NCBI RefSeq assembly: GCF_004341365.1
Contig: NZ_SLXH01000010.1
Span: 54,616 to 118,615 of the forward strand
Direction: 5' to 3'
Length of the DNA stretch: 64,000 bases
Source: Simplicispira metamorpha
Lineage (GTDB): Bacteria; Pseudomonadota; Gammaproteobacteria; Burkholderiales; Burkholderiaceae_C
This document shows, one piece after another, positions 7,259-16,298 of this stretch. Each line of letters begins with the position of its first letter. The first letter of the stretch is position 1. Both the position numbers and the translations under genes were made by a program. The notes beneath the pieces are model-generated. The model ran no database searches. It was given only the letters and a program-made list of their open reading frames with translations, and was not told where the DNA came from.

Positions 7259-8644
7259 TCAGACAGTCAGGTCGCTGGCGCGGCGGCGCGGGGTGTCGCC
7301 GCTCGAATCGGGTGTGGGCAGGATGGCAGACACCAGCGTGCCCTCACCCGGCGTGGAGCTGACCGTCAGGCGCCCGCCAGCGGCCTCTACGCGCTGGCGC
7401 ATGCCTGCCAGGCCATGCGATGTGCGGCCAATGCCAGAGAGGTCAAAACCCTGGCCGTCGTCGCGGATCTGCACCGCCACATGCTGGGGGTGGTTGTGTA
7501 CCGTGACCAGTACCTTGTGTGCGTGGGCGTATTTGCCGATGTTGGTGAGGGACTCCTGCACCATCCGGTACACCGTGAGCTGGGTGGCATCGCTCAGTTC
7601 TACGGTTTCCAGGTTGGTTTGCACTTCAAGGCCGGCCCGTTCCGCAAACTCGCGCGTCAGTATCTCCAGCGCCGCCGTGAGCCCGAGGTTGGACAGCGAA
7701 GACGGGCGCAGGTCTTCAATGATGCGCCGTTTGAGGGCGATGACGCCATTGAGCGTTTCGCTCAGATGGCGCAGGCGCTCCAGCACTTCGGGTGCCTGCG
7801 TATCCAGGCGGGATTTCAGGCGTGCCACGTCCAGTTTGGCCGCTGTCAGCAGAGCGCCGAGTTCGTCGTGCAGTTCACGGGCCAGATAGCCGCGTTCGTC
7901 TTCACGCACTTGCTGCAAATGGTTGGCCAGCGCCGACAGCGAGGCCGTGCGCTCGCGCACCAGGCCTTCCAGGCGCGCGCGTTCGTGTTCCAGCACCTCT
8001 TGCTCGCGCTCGGTGGCGCGTTGCAGGGCATTGGTCTGGCGCAGGTACATGTAAAAGGCCAGCAGCCCGATGGCCGTGACGGTGGCAATGCCCAGGCGCG
8101 AGAGGTGCAGCGAGCGCTGCACTTCGACCTGGCTGCTGACGACGCGCTGGGTATTGCGCTCCAGCAGGGCGCGCCCATAGCGGCGGATGGCGTCCATGTT
8201 TTCCTTGCCAACATCGCTGAACATGACGAACTTCCAGGCGTCTTCATTGCCTTGGCGGTACAGCTGCAGGCTCAGCTCCATTTCCGAGAGCTTGCGCGAT
8301 ATTTGCCGCGAGAGTTGTGCAAAGTCGGCCATGTCTTCGGGGGACTCGGCCAGCAGGGTGCGCAATTCATCCAGGTTGCTATTGACGGTGGATACCGCAA
8401 CCTCGTAGGGTTGCAGGTAGCGTTCGTCCTCGGTCAGCAGGTAGCCACGGTGGCCGGTTTCTGCATCGAGCATGCTTTGCAGCAGCCGGTTGACGGAGGA
8501 GTGTGCGGCCTGGTTGTGCGCCATGGTTTGCAGCGCGCGGTGCGAGCGTTGGTAGCCCGATTCGTTGATGGCAATCAGGGCCAGCGCCGCCAGCACGGCC
8601 AGTGGCAGGCTGATGGCAATTTTGTGCAGTTGGGACCAGCGCAT
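7259..8644 (-). CDS. CHASE3-type sensor histidine kinase, NarL/HisKA_3 class
   Basis: Membrane sensor of 461 residues. Transmembrane helix 1 (about 9-26) is followed by a periplasmic domain with the CHASE3-like [12 protein letters not shown] motif. Helix 2 (about 182-200), a coiled-coil linker and the HisKA_3 dimerisation box [12 protein letters not shown] (phospho-His about 259) come next. The HATPase domain has an N box near N368, DDGQGFD (about 394-401) and [15 protein letters not shown] lies before the ATG at 8644. It is divergent from a LuxR-type regulator that is very probably its partner. The signal is unknown. Confidence 0.9.
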   Translation of the reverse strand: MRWSQLHKIAISLPLAVLAALALIAINESGYQRSHRALQTMAHNQAAHSSVNRLLQSMLDAETGHRGYLLTEDERYLQPYEVAVSTVNSNLDELRTLLAESPEDMADFAQLSRQISRKLSEMELSLQLYRQGNEDAWKFVMFSDVGKENMDAIRRYGRALLERNTQRVVSSQVEVQRSLHLSRLGIATVTAIGLLAFYMYLRQTNALQRATEREQEVLEHERARLEGLVRERTASLSALANHLQQVREDERGYLARELHDELGALLTAAKLDVARLKSRLDTQAPEVLERLRHLSETLNGVIALKRRIIEDLRPSSLSNLGLTAALEILTREFAERAGLEVQTNLETVELSDATQLTVYRMVQESLTNIGKYAHAHKVLVTVHNHPQHVAVQIRDDGQGFDLSGIGRTSHGLAGMRQRVEAAGGRLTVSSTPGEGTLVSAILPTPDSSGDTPRRRASDLTV

Positions 8645-8792
8645 GGAACCCTCCGGGGCGGAAATGGTGAATTTCTGGATAATGCGGCCACGCCCGCCAG
8701 CGGTTGCCGCAGGCACCGCTTGTGCGGTTCAATGTATGGCCACATCGTGGTGTTGCGGGCAGACAGAGCTGCCGTTGCGGAAAGTAGGCTCA

Positions 8793-9425
8793 ATGATCAA
8801 TGTTGGAATTGTGGATGACCACGCCATCGTGCGTTCGGGGTTGCGCCAGTTTCTGTCGGAGCATGTGGATTTGCGCGTCTCCGGGGAGGCTGCCAATGGC
8901 CGTGAGGCCATTGACCTGGTGCGCAACCACCCTGTGGATGTGTTGGTGATGGATTTGTCCATGCCCGGGCAAAGCGGCCTGGACGCACTGGCCATGCTGC
9001 GCGCCAAAGCCCCCGAGATGGGCATCCTGATTCTGAGCGGCTACCCTGAGGAACACTACGCCATCAGCATGATTCGCCAGGGCGCCAGTGGCTACCTGAA
9101 CAAGGAGTGCGAGCCCAAAGAGATTGTCGAGGCCATTCGCACCATTGCCCTGGGGCGGCGCTACCTGACGCCTGCGGTGGCCGAGCTGTTGGCCCAGCAA
9201 CTCAACCGCAAGGACGATGCGCCCGCGCACGAGCAGCTGTCTGAGCGGGAGTTTCAGGTGTTTTTGAAGCTGGCGCGTGGCGAAACGGCGGGCGACATTG
9301 CCAAAGCGCTGTCGTTGAGTGTCAAAACGGTGAGCACCTACCGCACCCGTCTGATGGAAAAAATGGCGCTGTCTTCCAACAGCGACTTGACCTATTACGC
9401 CCTGAAAAACCGCTTGATTGATTGA
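8793..9425 (+). CDS. LuxR/NarL-family response regulator
   Basis: A 210-residue two-domain regulator. The receiver has acidic pocket DD near residues 8-9, phospho-acceptor D54 in VMDLSMPG, and a conserved Lys in YLNKECEPKE. The C-terminal LuxR-type helix-turn-helix (about 145-205) contains LSEREFQVFLKLARGE and LSLSVKTVSTYRTRL. It is transcribed away from the histidine kinase gene across a 148 bp shared upstream region, which implies a cognate pair with possible autoregulation. The targets cannot be read from the sequence. Confidence 0.92.
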   Translation: MINVGIVDDHAIVRSGLRQFLSEHVDLRVSGEAANGREAIDLVRNHPVDVLVMDLSMPGQSGLDALAMLRAKAPEMGILILSGYPEEHYAISMIRQGASGYLNKECEPKEIVEAIRTIALGRRYLTPAVAELLAQQLNRKDDAPAHEQLSEREFQVFLKLARGETAGDIAKALSLSVKTVSTYRTRLMEKMALSSNSDLTYYALKNRLID

Positions 9426-9436
9426 GGCGGGCACCA

Positions 9437-9844
9437 TCAGTCGATGGGTGAGGGGCGGGCTGCATCGCTCTGGGCAATGCAGTAGTCGATCAGGGCGTCA
9501 ATCTCATTGGATTTGTCGAAGACAGCATCTACGCCCAACTGGGCGCAGCGTACGCGCACGTCAGGGGTGGCGTAGTTGCTGAGCACCACCATGCGCTGGT
9601 GGGGCAGGCGCTTGCGGCAGGCGGCCAGCACACCCAAGCCACTGCCTTGGCGCAAGAACAAATCCACAATGGCCAAGTCCCAGTGCGCAGGGTGCGCGGC
9701 CAGCCACGATTTTCCCTCGTCCTCCGTTGCTGCGGCACCCACAGACTCCACGGATGCCAACTCCTCCAGCGTGCCAATCAGGTTTTCGCGGATGGTGGCG
9801 TTGTCTTCAACGATGTAGGTCTTGAGTTTCACAATCGGATCCAT
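9437..9844 (-). CDS. single-domain response regulator (CheY-like receiver)
   Basis: A 135-residue receiver with no output domain: acidic residues in YIVEDNA, phospho-acceptor D61 in LAIVDLFLRQGSGLG, VVLSNYATPDVR, and a conserved Lys in VFDKSNEID. The ATG at 9844 (MDPIVKLKTYIVED) is preferred to one 39 bp upstream. It converges on the LuxR-type regulator with only 11 bp between the stops. It may be a phosphate sink or side branch for the adjacent kinase, but this is inferred from position only. Confidence 0.85.
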   Translation of the reverse strand: MDPIVKLKTYIVEDNATIRENLIGTLEELASVESVGAAATEDEGKSWLAAHPAHWDLAIVDLFLRQGSGLGVLAACRKRLPHQRMVVLSNYATPDVRVRCAQLGVDAVFDKSNEIDALIDYCIAQSDAARPSPID

Positions 9845-9944
9845 TGCACGGTCGTCGGGCAGGTGCGTTAACCGTTGAACCACTGTAGGTCTGGCCGGTC
9901 GGCAATTCTGCCAGCGGCAGCACGCGCTGTACGTAGGCGTGTTC

Positions 9945-10703
9945 CTACGCTGTGGCGGTTGCGCCGCAGACGCTGCAATGCGGGTTGCGCGGCACCCGCA
10001 GGCTATTCCACTCCATGGTGCGGGCGTCCAGCATCAAGAGGCGTCCTGCCAGCGACGGTCCGGCACCGCTCAGCAGCTTGAGCGCCTCGGCGGCCTGCAT
10101 GGCACCCATCACGCCCACCAACGGCGCAAACACGCCCATGGTGGCGCACTGCACTTCTTCAAACTGTGCCGCTGGGTCAAACAGGCAGGCGTAGCAGGGC
10201 GATGCGCTGCTGCGCGGATCGACCACGGTGATTTGCCCATCAAAGCGGATGGCTGCGCCTGCCACCAGCGGCACGCCCTGGCGCACGCAGGCTGCGTTGA
10301 TGGCGTGGCGCGTGGCGTAGTTGTCAGAGCAGTCCAGCACCACGTTGGCGCTGGCCACCAGCTGCTCCAGCAGGGCCACATCGGCACGTGCCTGCACCGT
10401 GTGGATGGCCACCGTGGGGTTGATGGCCTGCACCGCCTGGGCAATGGAGGCCACCTTGGCCTGGCCCACGCGCGCCGTGGTGTGGGCAATCTGGCGCTGT
10501 AAATTGGTCAGATCGACTACATCGTCGTCCACCAGCGTGATGTGCCCCACCCCCGCCGAGCCCAGAAACAACGCAGCAGGCGAGCCCAGGCCACCGGCGC
10601 CAATCACCAGCGCATGGGCACCCAGGATGCGCTCCTGGCCCTCAATGCCGATTTCATCAAGAAGAATGTGGCGCGAGTAGCGCAGAAGCTGGTCGTCGTT
10701 CAT
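9945..10703 (-). CDS. moeB: MoeB/ThiF-type sulfur-carrier adenylyltransferase
   Basis: E1-like enzyme that adenylates the C-terminal Gly of MoaD or ThiS for molybdopterin or thiazole synthesis. At 252 residues it is the short form with no C-terminal rhodanese domain. It has ATP-binding VIGAGGLGSPAALFL (about 33-47), DDDVVDLTNLQRQ, DCSDNYATR, zinc-site pairs C170/C173 and C243/C246, and a possible catalytic Cys in VQCATMG (about 186). MoeB and ThiF cannot be separated by sequence alone. Position after ctpA and gpmA is common in Burkholderiales, where it is usually named moeB. No moa or thi genes are nearby. Confidence 0.88.
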   Translation of the reverse strand: MNDDQLLRYSRHILLDEIGIEGQERILGAHALVIGAGGLGSPAALFLGSAGVGHITLVDDDVVDLTNLQRQIAHTTARVGQAKVASIAQAVQAINPTVAIHTVQARADVALLEQLVASANVVLDCSDNYATRHAINAACVRQGVPLVAGAAIRFDGQITVVDPRSSASPCYACLFDPAAQFEEVQCATMGVFAPLVGVMGAMQAAEALKLLSGAGPSLAGRLLMLDARTMEWNSLRVPRNPHCSVCGATATA

Positions 10704-10778
10704 GGAATGGGGAAAGTTGAAAGGGCCGGGCCCCTGGCGGAGTCCGGCCCTGTGCGGTGTGCGCAGTCTGAGAGCAGG

Positions 10779-12218
10779 TCAGGGCGCTTCTTTTTTGGTT
10801 TCCTTGCGCTCGGTTTGCGTCTTGCTGGCCAGCACGGTACGCCCCTTGAGGTGGTTCAGTGCCTGCGTGAGCTGGAAGTCTTTGTCGGTGCCAAATTCAG
10901 GCAGCTTGCGTTCGGCCACGGGTTTTTTGGCTTCTTCTTCCAGGCGTTTGCGGGCTTCTTCGCGGGCCTTTTCGCGGACTTCGTCTTTTTGCTCTTCGCC
11001 CTGGCCGTTGCCCAGGTGTTTTTCGAGGTCGGCTTCGCGCATGCGCAGGGCGGCAAACACGTCGCCCTCGGCGGTTTCGTCCAGCATCACGTCGGGCACG
11101 ATGCCTTTGGCCTGAATGGATTTTCCGCTGGGCGTGTAGTAGCGCGCAGTGGTCAGCTTGATGCCGGTATCAGGGCCCAGGGGGCGCACGGTTTGCACCG
11201 AGCCCTTGCCAAAGGTCTGGCTGCCCATGACGGTAGCGCGCTGATGGTCTTGCAGTGCGCCGGCCACGATCTCGCTGGCCGAGGCTGAGCCCTCGTTCAC
11301 CAGCACCACCAGCGGTACGGTCTTGAGGGCCGCAGGCAGGCGCTTGAGCGGGTCGCCACTGCCCCGGCGCGCGTAGAACTCGGGCGATGCCTTGTAGGTG
11401 GCTTTGCTCTCGGCCAACTGGCCATTGGTGGACACCACGGTGACGTTGGCAGGCAAAAACGCTGCCGACACCGCTACCGCAGCGTCCAGCAGGCCACCGG
11501 GGTCGTTGCGCAAATCCAGCACCAGGCCTTTGAGTTGCGGGTCGGCCTTGTACAGCTCTTCGGCCTTGCGCACGAAGTCATCGACGGTGCGTTCCTGGAA
11601 CTGGCTCAGGCGAATCCAGCCGTAGCCGGGCTCAATCATCTTGCCCTTGACCGATTGCGTCTTGATCTCTTCGCGCGTGATGGTCACGGGGAAAGTGCGG
11701 CTCTCGTCCTTGCGCAAAATCATCAAGGTGACTTTGGTGCTGGGCTCGCCGCGCATCTTCTTGACGGCATCGCTCAGTGACAGACCCTTGACGGCGGTGT
11801 CGTCGATCTTGGTGATCAGGTCGTTGGTTTTGATGCCGGCGCGGAAGGCGGGCGAACCCTCAATGGGCGATACCACCTTGATCAGCCCGTCTTCCTGGGT
11901 GATTTCGATGCCCACGCCAACAAAGCGCCCCGTGGTGCCTTCGCGAAATTCAGAGAACGATTTTTTGTCGAAATACTGCGAGTGTGGATCCAGGCTGGCC
12001 ACCATGCCCGAGATGGCATCGGTGATGAGCTTTTTATCGTCCACCGGCTCGACATAGTCGGTCTTGACCAAGCCAAACACCGCTGAGAGCTGCTGGATTT
12101 CTTCCAGCGGCAGCGGCGTCATGGCGCCGCGCGCCACGGTTTGTAGCGATACCGTGGTCAGCGCTCCGGCCACTACGCCGATTGACACCCACCCTGCAAT
12201 TTTGAGTTTGTGGCCCAT
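10779..12218 (-). CDS. ctpA: C-terminal processing peptidase, S41 family (CtpA)
   Basis: Periplasmic serine protease of 479 residues. It has an N-terminal signal or anchor (about 8-28), the S41 N-terminal helices (DYVEPVDDKKL), and a PDZ domain (about 97-180) with GRFVGVGIEI and GSPAFRAGIKTND. The catalytic core contains DLRNDPGGLLD, Ser313 in NEGSASASE and Lys338 in TFGKGSVQ, with the 25-residue spacing of the Ser/Lys dyad. The C-terminal 90 residues are charged and probably coiled (EVREKAREEARKRLEEE). It lies between gpmA and moeB on the same strand, a common Burkholderiales order. Confidence 0.95.
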   Translation of the reverse strand: MGHKLKIAGWVSIGVVAGALTTVSLQTVARGAMTPLPLEEIQQLSAVFGLVKTDYVEPVDDKKLITDAISGMVASLDPHSQYFDKKSFSEFREGTTGRFVGVGIEITQEDGLIKVVSPIEGSPAFRAGIKTNDLITKIDDTAVKGLSLSDAVKKMRGEPSTKVTLMILRKDESRTFPVTITREEIKTQSVKGKMIEPGYGWIRLSQFQERTVDDFVRKAEELYKADPQLKGLVLDLRNDPGGLLDAAVAVSAAFLPANVTVVSTNGQLAESKATYKASPEFYARRGSGDPLKRLPAALKTVPLVVLVNEGSASASEIVAGALQDHQRATVMGSQTFGKGSVQTVRPLGPDTGIKLTTARYYTPSGKSIQAKGIVPDVMLDETAEGDVFAALRMREADLEKHLGNGQGEEQKDEVREKAREEARKRLEEEAKKPVAERKLPEFGTDKDFQLTQALNHLKGRTVLASKTQTERKETKKEAP

Positions 12219-12345
12219 AGAACACCTTTACCGTTTCAATATATACCTTGGAAGGGCCATGCCTGCGCCGGTTCCCGGGCAGGCATTTTCTTACACGCCT
12301 GAGGGTGGGGCAATCGGGTGGCTGGAGGGCGGCTTTACCGCAGCT

Positions 12346-13089
12346 TTACGCCTTGCCCTGGCACGCCACAGCCGCCGCTGCCCGGGCTGCCGCCTCGGCA
12401 TCCCCCAGATAGTAGTGGCGGATGGGTCGCAGGTCGTCGTCCAGCTCATACACCAGTGGAATGCCGTTGGGAATGTTCACCCCCACGATGTCGTCGTCGC
12501 CGATGTTGTCCAGGTACTTGACCAGGGCACGAATCGAGTTGCCATGCGCTGCTACCACCACGCGCTGGCCGCTGCGGATGGCGGGGGCCATGGTCTCGTT
12601 CCAGAAGGGCAGCACGCGCGCCACGGTGTCTTTGAGGCATTCGGTCAGCGGCACATCGCTGGCAGGCAGGCTGGCGTAGCGGCGGTCGCCGCGCTCGCTG
12701 CGTGCATCGGTGGCTTCGAGGGCGGGGGGCGGGGTGTCGTAGCTGCGGCGCCACACCAGCACCTGCTCGTCGCCGTATTGCTTGGCCATGTCGGCTTTGT
12801 TCAGCCCTTGCAGCGCGCCGTAGTGGCGTTCGTTCAGGCGCCAGCTCTTTTGCACGGGCAGCCAGGTGCAGTCCATCTCATCGAGGGCATACCACAGGGT
12901 GTGGATGGCGCGCTTCAAGACGCTGGTGTAGGCCAGGTCAAACTCGTAGCCCTCGGCCTTGAGCAGCTTGCCTGCCGACATGGCCTGCGAGACGCCGGTG
13001 GGGGTCAGATCGACATCAGTCCAGCCAGTGAAGCGGTTTTCCAGGTTCCAGGTGGATTCACCGTGGCGGATCAGAACGAGTTTGTGCAT
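12346..13089 (-). CDS. gpmA: 2,3-bisphosphoglycerate-dependent phosphoglycerate mutase
   Basis: Glycolytic enzyme that interconverts 3- and 2-phosphoglycerate through a phosphohistidine. The 247-residue length is normal. The active-site signature [10 protein letters not shown] puts the phospho-His at residue 9. [25 protein letters not shown] (general acid Glu) and [14 protein letters not shown] (second His) are all present. GGGGAAACC precedes the ATG at 13089. It is divergent from the rhodanese gene. The 127 bp before ctpA contain a GC-rich hairpin (about 12262-12293) without a clear T-run on this strand. Confidence 0.96.
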   Translation of the reverse strand: MHKLVLIRHGESTWNLENRFTGWTDVDLTPTGVSQAMSAGKLLKAEGYEFDLAYTSVLKRAIHTLWYALDEMDCTWLPVQKSWRLNERHYGALQGLNKADMAKQYGDEQVLVWRRSYDTPPPALEATDARSERGDRRYASLPASDVPLTECLKDTVARVLPFWNETMAPAIRSGQRVVVAAHGNSIRALVKYLDNIGDDDIVGVNIPNGIPLVYELDDDLRPIRHYYLGDAEAAARAAAAVACQGKA

Positions 13090-13126
13090 GGTTTCCCCAA
13101 AGAAAGCGGGCCAAAACCGTACATTC

Positions 13127-13132
13127 TAAAAT
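13127..13132 (+). promoter_or_regulatory. possible -10 element for the rhodanese-grxC genes
   Basis: TAAAAT in the gap between divergent gpmA and the rhodanese gene, 30 bp before the GTG start. No convincing -35 box is seen. Confidence 0.25.
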
Positions 13133-13161
13133 TGCTGCTGTTTGCCAACCCAAGGAATAAC

Positions 13162-13566
13162 GTGAATTTCATTGTCGAGAACTGGTATTTGATTCTCCTG
13201 GCCCTGGTTTCGGGTGCCATGCTGGTGGTGCCTGCGCTCAAAGGGGCCGCCGGGGGCTTGAGCGCTGCCAATGCCGTGCTGCTCATCAACCGCGAAAAAG
13301 CCGTGCTCATTGACGTGTGCGGCGCTGACGAATACGCCGCTGGCCACGCGGGCGGTGCCAAGAGCGTGCCTTTGTCCGAGTTTGAAACGCGCTTGCCCGC
13401 TGTGGTCAAAAACAAGGCTGTACCCTTGGTGCTGGTGTGTGCCAGTGGCGCACGCGCCCAGCGCGCTGCGGCCCTGGCGCAAAAGCTGGGCTATGCCAAC
13501 GCCCAGGTGCTGGCCGGTGGCCTCAAAGCCTGGAAAGAGGCCGGCCTGCCGGTAGAAAAGTCCTGA
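13162..13566 (+). CDS. membrane-anchored rhodanese-like protein
   Basis: A 134-residue protein with one N-terminal transmembrane helix (about 8-26, LILLALVSGAMLVVPAL) and a single rhodanese domain. The persulfide-forming Cys93 lies in VCASGARAQRAA, and the domain ends AGGLKAWKEAGLPV. GTG at 13162 is chosen as start because AAGGAATAAC precedes it and the anchor follows at once; no suitable ATG exists. It resembles E. coli YibN, which sits in the same order before grxC and secB. The likely role is sulfane-sulfur handling at the membrane; the exact substrate is unknown. Confidence 0.9.
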   Translation: MNFIVENWYLILLALVSGAMLVVPALKGAAGGLSAANAVLLINREKAVLIDVCGADEYAAGHAGGAKSVPLSEFETRLPAVVKNKAVPLVLVCASGARAQRAAALAQKLGYANAQVLAGGLKAWKEAGLPVEKS

Positions 13567-13624
13567 CCGCACCCGTGCGCGCGCCCGCTTGCCCATTCAT
13601 TGCCCCGCCCCAAGGAGTTCTCCC

Positions 13625-13885
13625 ATGCAACCCGTGAAGATGTACACCACTGCCGTCTGCCCCTACTGCATCCGTGCCAAGCAGGTGCTCAAGGCCAAAG
13701 GCGTAGAGCAGATTGAAGAAATCCGCATCGACACCGATCCCGCCGCCCGTGCCGTGATGATGGAAATCACCGGTCGGCGCACGGTGCCGCAAATTTTCAT
13801 TGGCGACACCCACGTCGGTGGCCACGATGACCTGGTGGCGCTGGACGCGCGCGGTGGCCTGATGCCGCTGTTGGGCGCTGCATAA
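13625..13885 (+). CDS. grxC: glutaredoxin 3
   Basis: Small dithiol glutaredoxin of 86 residues that reduces disulfides with glutathione in the cytosol. The active site CPYC is at 12-15 in YTTAVCPYCIRAK, followed by the cis-Pro loop RRTVPQIFI and GGHDDLVALD for glutathione binding. AAGGAGTTCTCCC gives a strong ribosome binding site for the ATG at 13625. It lies between the rhodanese-like gene and secB, matching the yibN-grxC-secB-gpsA order of E. coli. Confidence 0.96.
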   Translation: MQPVKMYTTAVCPYCIRAKQVLKAKGVEQIEEIRIDTDPAARAVMMEITGRRTVPQIFIGDTHVGGHDDLVALDARGGLMPLLGAA

Positions 13886-13899
13886 TCGCGCCCCATGTG

Positions 13900-13935
13900 C
13901 CCGCTGCGGTAACCACTGCCCCAGCGGGTTTTTTT
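13900..13935 (+). terminator. rho-independent terminator between grxC and secB
   Basis: Stem CCCGCTG / CAGCGGG followed by seven T. A -10-like CATAAT at 13881-13886 lies just before it, so transcripts initiated there would have to pass this hairpin to reach secB. It may end the rhodanese-grxC message or damp secB expression. Confidence 0.85.
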
Positions 13936-13959
13936 GTCTGAGCAGAAAGACTCACTTCC

Positions 13960-14406
13960 ATGTCCGACCAAGAAGCACCCGTGTTCCAGATTCAGCGCGT
14001 TTACCTCAAGGATTTGTCGCTGGAGCAGCCCAATTCGCCCGCCATCCTGCTGGAGCAGGCCCAGCCCAGCGTGGACATCCAGCTCGGCGTGGAAGCCACC
14101 CCCGTGGCCGACGGCATCTATGAAGTGGCTGTCACGGCCACCGTGCAGACCAAGATCGAAGACCGCACCGTGTTTCTGGTCGAAGCCAAGCAGGCTGGCA
14201 TCTTTGAAATCCGCAACCTGCCCGAAGACCAGATGGGCCCGGTGATCGGCATTGCCTGCCCGCAAATCGTGTACCCCTACCTGCGCGGCAACGTGGCCGA
14301 CATCATCAACCGCGCTGGCTTCCCGCCCGTGCACCTGGCAGAAATCAACTTCCAGGCCATGTACGAGCAGCAGCAAGCCCAGGCCGCTGGCACGCTGCCG
14401 CAGTAA
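13960..14406 (+). CDS. secB: protein-export chaperone SecB
   Basis: Tetrameric cytosolic chaperone that keeps preproteins unfolded and delivers them to SecA. The 148-residue protein has the characteristic [19 protein letters not shown] near the N-terminus, the acidic SecA-contact strand and [12 protein letters not shown], and [17 protein letters not shown] with [12 protein letters not shown] near the C-terminus. The start is supported by family length. It is followed by gpsA, as in E. coli. A dispersed repeat begins at its stop codon. Confidence 0.97.
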   Translation: MSDQEAPVFQIQRVYLKDLSLEQPNSPAILLEQAQPSVDIQLGVEATPVADGIYEVAVTATVQTKIEDRTVFLVEAKQAGIFEIRNLPEDQMGPVIGIACPQIVYPYLRGNVADIINRAGFPPVHLAEINFQAMYEQQQAQAAGTLPQ

Positions 14407-14473
14407 TTTGAAGCCAAATCGGCCTCTAGCGCCCGCCAGACAAGCGCAAGCAGCTATGAAAATAGTAGTGATT
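14405..14473 (-). repeat. dispersed 60-bp repeat, copy 3 (contains the gpsA start codon)
   Basis: Inverted copy: CTCTAGCGCCCG, then GCGCAAGCAGCTATGAAAAT. The core's ATAGCTGC read on the plus strand supplies the ATG of gpsA and its immediate upstream region. Confidence 0.85.
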
Positions 14474-15487
14474 GGAGCCGGTGCCTGGGGCACCGCTGTG
14501 GCCATCAGCGCCGCTGCCAACCCGGCCGGCCACCGCGTGACGCTGTGGGCGCGCGATGCCCAGCAAGTGGCCGACATGCAGGCTGCGCGCAGCAACACGC
14601 GCTACCTGCCCGACATCGCCTTGCCCGCCACGCTGGTGCTGGTCAACGGTGCCGCCACCGCCCTGACCGAGCTGGTGGCTGGGGCCGATCTGGTCATCGT
14701 GGCCACGCCCATGGCCGCCCTGCGCGCCATGCTGGCGCAGTTGCGCGACTGCCGCGCCCCCGTGGCCTGGCTGTGCAAGGGCTTTGAGGCCGCGCTTCCC
14801 GGTTCAAGTGCTTTTGGGCTGCTGGCGCACGAAGTGCGGGCGCAGGTAGCTCCTGATTTAAGAGCAGGCGTGCTCAGTGGCCCCAGCTTCGCGCAAGAAG
14901 TGGCGCGTGGCCAGCCTTCGGCGCTGGTGGCTGCCAGCGAACACGCCTGCGTGCGCGATGCGCTGGTGCAGGCTTTTCACAGCCCCAGCGTGCGCGTCTA
15001 TGCCAACGACGACATCGTGGGCGTGGAAGTGGGCGGTGCCGTGAAGAACGTGCTGGCCATTGCCACCGGCCTGTGCGATGGCCTGCAATTGGGCCTGAAC
15101 GCCCGCGCCGCCCTCATCACGCGCGGCCTGGCTGAAATGACGCGCCTGGGCGTGGCCCTGGGCGCGCGGGCCGACACCTTCATGGGCCTGTCGGGCCTGG
15201 GCGATCTGGTACTGACGGCCACGGGCGATTTGTCGCGCAACCGCCGCGTGGGCCTGCTGCTGGCGCAGGGCATGACCTTGCCGCAGGCGGTAGATTCTTT
15301 AGGCCATGTGGCCGAGGGCGTGTACTGCGCCCGCACCGTGGTGCAGCGCGCGCGCCACCTGGGCGTGGACATGCCCATCAGCGACGCCGTGGTGGCCCTG
15401 CTTGATGGCCAACTACAGCCCGCCGAGGCTGTTTCGGTGCTGATGGAGCGCCAGCCCAAGGGCGAAGGCGCTTGGGCCTCGTGCTGA
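14456..15487 (+). CDS. gpsA: glycerol-3-phosphate dehydrogenase (NAD(P)+)
   Basis: Makes sn-glycerol-3-phosphate from dihydroxyacetone phosphate for phospholipid synthesis. The 343-residue protein has the N-terminal dinucleotide fold [12 protein letters not shown] (5-16), [17 protein letters not shown] motif (here [13 protein letters not shown]), the catalytic Lys in [11 protein letters not shown] (about 196) and the C-terminal [17 protein letters not shown]. The ATG at 14456 lies inside a dispersed repeat, and no strong Shine-Dalgarno sequence is visible. The longer upstream reading would overlap secB and lacks family homology. Confidence 0.95.
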   Translation: MKIVVIGAGAWGTAVAISAAANPAGHRVTLWARDAQQVADMQAARSNTRYLPDIALPATLVLVNGAATALTELVAGADLVIVATPMAALRAMLAQLRDCRAPVAWLCKGFEAALPGSSAFGLLAHEVRAQVAPDLRAGVLSGPSFAQEVARGQPSALVAASEHACVRDALVQAFHSPSVRVYANDDIVGVEVGGAVKNVLAIATGLCDGLQLGLNARAALITRGLAEMTRLGVALGARADTFMGLSGLGDLVLTATGDLSRNRRVGLLLAQGMTLPQAVDSLGHVAEGVYCARTVVQRARHLGVDMPISDAVVALLDGQLQPAEAVSVLMERQPKGEGAWASC

Positions 15488-15612
15488 GCTGATCTCCCGC
15501 CGCAGCCAACGGGGGCGCTCTGCACCGGCGCTTTCACGATTGCCGTGGGGTGCTCTGGGGCTTGCGCAATGGTGGCAATAGCGCCAGCATGCACCATCCC
15601 ATTGCCTCTTCA

Positions 15613-16119
15613 ATGCCCATGTGCGCCAACAAAATCCTGCTGATCGTTTACCACTCCCTGACCGGTGGCACGCGGCAAATGGCCGAGGCCGCACGCGATG
15701 GCGCTGCGCAGGAGCGTGGCTGCACCGTGCGCCTGTTGCACGCCGCGCAGGCCGGGCCACAGGATGTGCTGGCAGCCGATGGCTATGTGTTTGCCACGCC
15801 CGAGAACCTGGCGGCCATCAGCGGCCAGCTCAAGGACTTTTTTGACCGCAGCTACTACGCCGTGCTGGACCAGATCAATGGCCGCCCCTACGCCAGCTTG
15901 GTCTGCGCGGGCAGCGATGGCAGCAACGCCGCCCGGCAGATGGTGCGCATCGCCACTGGCTGGCGCCTCAAAGCGGTGGCCGAGCCGCTGATCGTGTGTA
16001 CCCACGCGCAAACGCCCGAGGCCATCCTGGCGCCCAAGCACATTGCGGATGCTGACCTGGAACAGTGCCGCGCCCTGGGCGAGGCGCTGGCGGCGGGGCT
16101 GGTGCTGGGGGTGTTTTGA
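15613..16119 (+). CDS. flavodoxin-like NAD(P)H-dependent oxidoreductase family protein
   Basis: A protein of about 168 residues with a flavodoxin-type fold. The FMN-phosphate loop is VYHSLTGGTRQMAEAA near the N-terminus, followed by ATPENLAAISGQLKDFFDRSYY and a C-terminal ADLEQCRALGEALA helix. Several in-frame ATGs (15589, 15613, 15619) are possible. 15613 is a compromise, with no clear ribosome binding site for any of them. The electron partner and substrate are unknown. It stands alone between gpsA and a repeat. Confidence 0.75.
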   Translation: MPMCANKILLIVYHSLTGGTRQMAEAARDGAAQERGCTVRLLHAAQAGPQDVLAADGYVFATPENLAAISGQLKDFFDRSYYAVLDQINGRPYASLVCAGSDGSNAARQMVRIATGWRLKAVAEPLIVCTHAQTPEAILAPKHIADADLEQCRALGEALAAGLVLGVF

Positions 16120-16233
16120 TCCCCGGGTCGGGTGCGCTCGGCGCCGCCTGGTAGGAACCCTGTAGACGCTGCCAAGCTGCGCCCTGTAGCCTGACTCGGC
16201 CTGCGGGCCGTGCAGAAAATCTGCTGTAGGGTT

Positions 16234-16298
16234 CATTTTTGATAGCTGCTAGCGCCCGCCAATAAAGGGCTAAATGCTGATTTGGCTTATAAAAACTT
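16234..16298 (+). repeat. dispersed 60-bp repeat, copy 4
   Basis: Direct copy with a perfect core GATAGCTGCTAGCGC and a degraded second arm (GGGCTAAATGCTGATTT). It lies between convergent genes and ends at the stop codon of the epimerase-like gene. Confidence 0.85.

Noticed and set aside
12262..12293. Terminator after gpmA
   Set aside because: A good ATGCCTGC hairpin exists but there is no T-run on the minus strand, where gpmA is read.
13892..13912. Five-codon frame MCPLR before the grxC-secB terminator, as a leader peptide
   Set aside because: Too short and not enriched in any amino acid linked to secB; no alternative pairing was found.
14845..14885. Possible repeat copy inside gpsA (GTAGCTCCTGATTTAAGAGC)
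   Set aside because: Only the first six bases match the core and the second arm is absent.
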